From a virus, in the IMG/VR virus record IMGVR_UViG_3300028393_003558, positions 1-20,328 of that record: a DNA stretch of 20,328 nt; one strand, given 5' to 3'. The notes under the pieces were generated by a model, which was not told the DNA's origin, searched no databases, and saw only the letters and a program-made list of their open reading frames with translations. Position 1 is the stretch's first letter. Every line of letters begins with the position of its first letter. Shown here one piece after another: positions 18,101-20,328 of the stretch. The position numbers and the translations under genes are program-made.

Positions 18101-20328
18101 CGCAAAGAGTTCAGCATGGCTTCCGACGTTGCTACTCGAAAAGCCCAACCACCGGACAACAAAGCCAATGGCACAAAGGTTGCAGAAAGGTAGCGGTTTA
18201 CCATGTCAGCATAACGTTGGTGGCGACTTAAATACCCGTATTTGGCACGGTTGGCGGCAAGTATGCGTTCACGGAATTCATCGGCAAACGTGTCCATGTT
18301 TTCTTCAAGGATTCCCTTGTCTTCCGCAAATCGTTTAGCACGCTCCAAAATGGCTTTTTCAGTGAACGGGGTTTCGGCAAGAATTGCGTTAAAATGGTTT
18401 AGCGCTTCGTTGATTGCTTTGTGCTCTCCCTCTAGAATCGCCACTCGTTTTTCGTCCAAAATTGATTTGGGCACCACCCAGTCCGTTGGGTCGCCGCTTT
18501 CCCAATAATGCGAAGATTCACTGTCGAGATGAGCCGTCAGCATGCGATGTTGCAATTCGTTCATTTCTTTTTTAATGGCGAAATCGCGTTGTTTTATTTC
18601 TTGAGCCATTGTTGCAAAACCTACGGCATCGTGAACTAAAGGATCTTCGCCCAATTGGTGAACGCGAGCCTTGATTTGTTCAACTGTGCGTTCGTAGGAA
18701 AGAGCGGCGTGCTGTTCGGATTCAGAAACCACTTTTACGGGTGGCGTTGCTTTTTCCGTAAGTTGCGCAATGGCACGAACCATAGATTCCGACCACGATG
18801 AATATTCGCCGTTAATATCGCGCCCCATGAGACGGTGAAAACGTTCAGAATTGTATCCAATCTCTGATTCAATATGATGATTCTTTTTTGCCGCTTCTTT
18901 GGCTACGTGATGTTCCAAAGCAAGCCCAGCGCCTTGCTTACCTTCTGCGCCAACAAAACCTATGCGCGTATAACCATGCAAAGAAAGGTAGTCTATTGCG
19001 CCAACCACGTTACCGGATTTATCAACAGCAACGGCTCCTTCTTCACCATTCAGCAAACCCCTTAAAGCCTCATGCAAACTCTTATTGCGTATCAGTTTTT
19101 GCCCTGCCTCCTTTACCGTTTCTTCTACAAATTGAAGGGCAGATTCATAATTAAAAGGACCACGAAGAAGACCCGCATCGCGCATCATTTTTTCTACACG
19201 CGAAGGTAAACCTAGTTCCTTATCGGAAGGCCAATCTTTTGGACTAGGAAGGCGGTTGCCCTCCGATTGGGGTTCCCCGGGTTTAATTTCATACCATTGC
19301 ATTGCAAGTTCGCGGCGTAGATCATCAACTTGCCATCCAAGGTTGGTCAAATCGATTAATTCTTTTCCAGATTTACGCAGTTCTTCTATTTTGTTTGTTA
19401 TTTTATCAACAAACAATTCGTTTTCAGCCGCGGTTCGTTGCGCGTCGTTTGCGTTTATAAGTGTACCGCCGTTTTCGTAAAAACGCTGCATCCCCTGCTC
19501 TATGTAGCCAACGCCTTTGCGTTGGTATCCGAAAGTTGGCAAATTTAATTCCGACGGCAAATAAAGACCGTCATCACGGCCGCCAGCACTATGCATGGGA
19601 ATGGGAACGTCAAGCGAACCGTTTGGCATATCGCGCCTGTGTACATAACCAAGTTCGCGAAGACGAACCGGCACGTGAGTAACCCCTGCGTCAACCGCTT
19701 CCTCTAAAACTTTTGCGTCTTCTGGGTGAAGTACCGCAAAATCGCCTATTGAACTAAAATCAATTGTTAGTGGGGTTTTGAATCCGTTTTCAAAAGAAGT
19801 TTCCCCTACGGCTTCCTCCAATTCCCACTCGTTTATTATTTCGTTTCCGCCAACTCCCTCCAATTCCCAAAGGTCGTGCAGAAAATGATCAACGGGCATC
19901 CACTCGTGTGTTATTTCGGTTCCGCCAACCGTTTCCCATTTTTTTGCCATCTCTTTGGTTAGATGCATAATGCGGCCGGTTTCATTGTTCCACGGGTGAA
20001 TGGTAAGATCGTCAACATTCCCAATGTGTACGTTGTTAAGCGCGGGAATCAATCCCTTGAGGGTAGCACCACGGAAATTGGCAAAAGCAAAAGTCTGCGC
20101 TTCTGTTAACGAACGTACGTCTGCAATAATGGATTCGCTACCATCGGCCATGGTCAAAATGTTTTTGCGAGCGTGACGGGCCAAACCCTCTAATTGGCGT
20201 GGGTCTGGAAAATGGAATTCACCAAGGTGAGTGGTTCCGATGCCGTCCATTTCGGGAACAGTTTCCCCTTCGCCGAGGAGCATGCTATCGTCCATGCCGT
20301 CTTTTCCGGCAACGTAAATACCGGGGCC
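15166..20328 (-). CDS. Giant internal virion protein with embedded GNAT-like domain (5' partial)
   Basis: The frame is open from the window edge to a TAG at 15168-15166, at least 1720 codons. Eleven sense codons precede the first ATG (20295) with no stop, so the 5' end probably lies outside. Numbered from that Met, residues 405-495 resemble a GNAT acetyltransferase: strands A-V-A-V-D and V-V-G-A-I-D-Y, R-I-G-F-V-G-A, the acetyl-CoA loop and helix E-G-K-Q-G-A-G-L-A-L-E-H-H (Q-x-x-G-x-A at 454-459), then Y-N-S-E-R-F-H-R-L-M-G at 481-491. Residues 520-690 are charged and helical. A hydrophobic stretch occurs at about 703-719. The C-terminal half has V-A-P-F-Y-F-A-K-N-Q-A-W-R-R at 1156-1169 and a Gly-rich region at 1215-1275. 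Size and context suggest a protein ejected with DNA, but a transmembrane or core role is not proven. Confidence 0.7.
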   Translation of the reverse strand, partial: GPGIYVAGKDGMDDSMLLGEGETVPEMDGIGTTHLGEFHFPDPRQLEGLARHARKNILTMADGSESIIADVRSLTEAQTFAFANFRGATLKGLIPALNNVHIGNVDDLTIHPWNNETGRIMHLTKEMAKKWETVGGTEITHEWMPVDHFLHDLWELEGVGGNEIINEWELEEAVGETSFENGFKTPLTIDFSSIGDFAVLHPEDAKVLEEAVDAGVTHVPVRLRELGYVHRRDMPNGSLDVPIPMHSAGGRDDGLYLPSELNLPTFGYQRKGVGYIEQGMQRFYENGGTLINANDAQRTAAENELFVDKITNKIEELRKSGKELIDLTNLGWQVDDLRRELAMQWYEIKPGEPQSEGNRLPSPKDWPSDKELGLPSRVEKMMRDAGLLRGPFNYESALQFVEETVKEAGQKLIRNKSLHEALRGLLNGEEGAVAVDKSGNVVGAIDYLSLHGYTRIGFVGAEGKQGAGLALEHHVAKEAAKKNHHIESEIGYNSERFHRLMGRDINGEYSSWSESMVRAIAQLTEKATPPVKVVSESEQHAALSYERTVEQIKARVHQLGEDPLVHDAVGFATMAQEIKQRDFAIKKEMNELQHRMLTAHLDSESSHYWESGDPTDWVVPKSILDEKRVAILEGEHKAINEALNHFNAILAETPFTEKAILERAKRFAEDKGILEENMDTFADEFRERILAANRAKYGYLSRHQRYADMVNRYLSATFVPLALLSGGWAFRVATSEAMLNSLRIGGWGFVDAKLAASIAKHELRGRELRQTVITNASSREYQLSKRISDKPKEFTIPLTNRTVTISEKAVIRAHILNAIDSLHMGVNDIFAGAAMGVEKNLLNGIGREEAERMVDNFVSVMMRHDGHLPMGVHQTESVVANELSDSLDDLHYGIGDDGGRTIGRAARAKEFELSTLHSSGYVTALWENLFRIQRDDLMFPVTGKLREILGKTTRYPLDTAEKTLLPLLRKEALKVIEDMNPADRARFKRDTMKSYRSSPETTAHEDWANVLAKHVINSFKGRGATEDIFHVNLMDQVLKMDLKEPRNLYYDVKAMNNGFEAPDHIPTRKFVEINWRQKLLDTKLINRISDVGHDKILGPIVNSLVRDPLFLFEYHKAMEEIAPMVKNNIIDLDQAEVLADQRAIIRMSKYVHNPKDKMVFEANARMVAPFYFAKNQAWRRAFRVMQEDPGAFEKYMRSCLLVTDWMSKGATQTNNNSVVMPMSAFMGNIGASANILGGFLPGGSTPDANFRHLSFGVSLSAGSVDSMIVTGSEGGWSAVGGFIRPPWGPAVTVPIKLLERAIGNHTGGQAVDKYLQAFLGPISSNTSIFSDLVPNTFARNIYAMIRQNGGFAAVQVVAMNNAWDNLVQSKYEAVMKKYPGPWAKPGGGVYSRVDQDAMAMSIANEDATASLKTPQAKQRFIDNARAAAYMMFAAKTLLSFSSPLTVSVQKEFSKEPEFQKLMDEKKLNGKLKYTYVTAVQEFTKLYPEKVFDIVSHSKSPYNSYPETKEVVDFLKNNRALVQKYPAACAMLVSQTGTYDPKAYALEVSMGLRVLDTPQEYLDQLLVQAGNEWYNREIIPFYPHTVEKDGVTVDLAKKAVRERNGAALTYGMNDNPTWYAYHGGDVTMAKAAQSVDQMKAMLKDESVTVWGNGQKERLLQLMDMYDTQIQHYETEIKSGHSSQAGRILKNWSSYCKSDAAKQYWSDSSHFLTNIVAKLPNR
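19815..19929. repeat. Local duplication inside the giant virion gene
   Basis: A 30-bp segment at 19825-19854 recurs at 19900-19929 with 27 of 30 positions identical and a 75-bp offset. A 13-bp CCTCCAATTCCCA occurs at 19815-19827 and 19856-19868. They encode the related peptides G-G-T-E-I-T-H-E-W and G-G-N-E-I-I-N-E-W with W-E-L-E repeats. The offset is a multiple of three, so the frame is kept. Confidence 0.8.

Overview
The window is a densely packed stretch of a tailed-phage genome (or prophage) in which every supported gene reads on the minus strand, so transcription runs from high to low coordinates. The sequence suggests a phage of an actinobacterium. Several small proteins (the scaffold with its A-G-I-P-E-D-K motif, the 112-aa Cys-motif protein, the 77-aa holin-like protein with its E-L-E-P-N-S-G segment, the endolysin) match sequence patterns I associate with actinophages. 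Base composition looks moderate by eye, which would fit a freshwater, low-GC actinobacterial host; the host is an inference. I see no tape-measure gene and no tail-assembly frameshift pair, so a short-tailed (podovirus-like) virion is the simplest reading.

Layout in transcription order: (1) 20328-15166, one giant open frame (at least 1720 codons, 5' end outside the window), a probable internal/ejected virion protein that carries an embedded GNAT acetyltransferase-like domain. (2) 15160-12885, two further probable internal virion proteins (258 and 499 aa); the first has an 11-residue amphipathic repeat. (3) 12884-12713, the only sizeable non-coding gap, holding an inverted repeat and a direct repeat ahead of the capsid genes. 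(4) 12712-10871, scaffold and N4-gp56-type major capsid protein. (5) 10840-9405, five small genes, probably head completion or connector factors, including a 50-aa zinc-ribbon protein. (6) 9415-2394, the tail: a collagen-like/C1q-tipped fibre, a 420-aa adaptor or tube protein, a 961-aa beta-rich tail protein and a 351-aa fibre-like protein. (7) 2394-404, a lysis cassette: NlpC/P60-type endolysin, one-TM holin-like protein, DUF1003 membrane protein, multi-TM protein and a permuted papain-fold (YiiX-like) hydrolase. (8) 378-1, the N-terminal 126 residues of a calcineurin-like metallophosphoesterase, which begins a different functional module.

Many genes are linked by TAATG or ATGA stop/start overlaps, so translational coupling is likely. 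Portal and terminase are not in the window and should lie upstream of position 20328. The observations most worth a second look are the GNAT domain inside the giant virion protein, the synuclein-like hendecad repeat in the 258-aa protein, the unusual lysis cassette with two unrelated cysteine-hydrolase folds plus DUF1003, and the modular insertions in the capsid and tail proteins.
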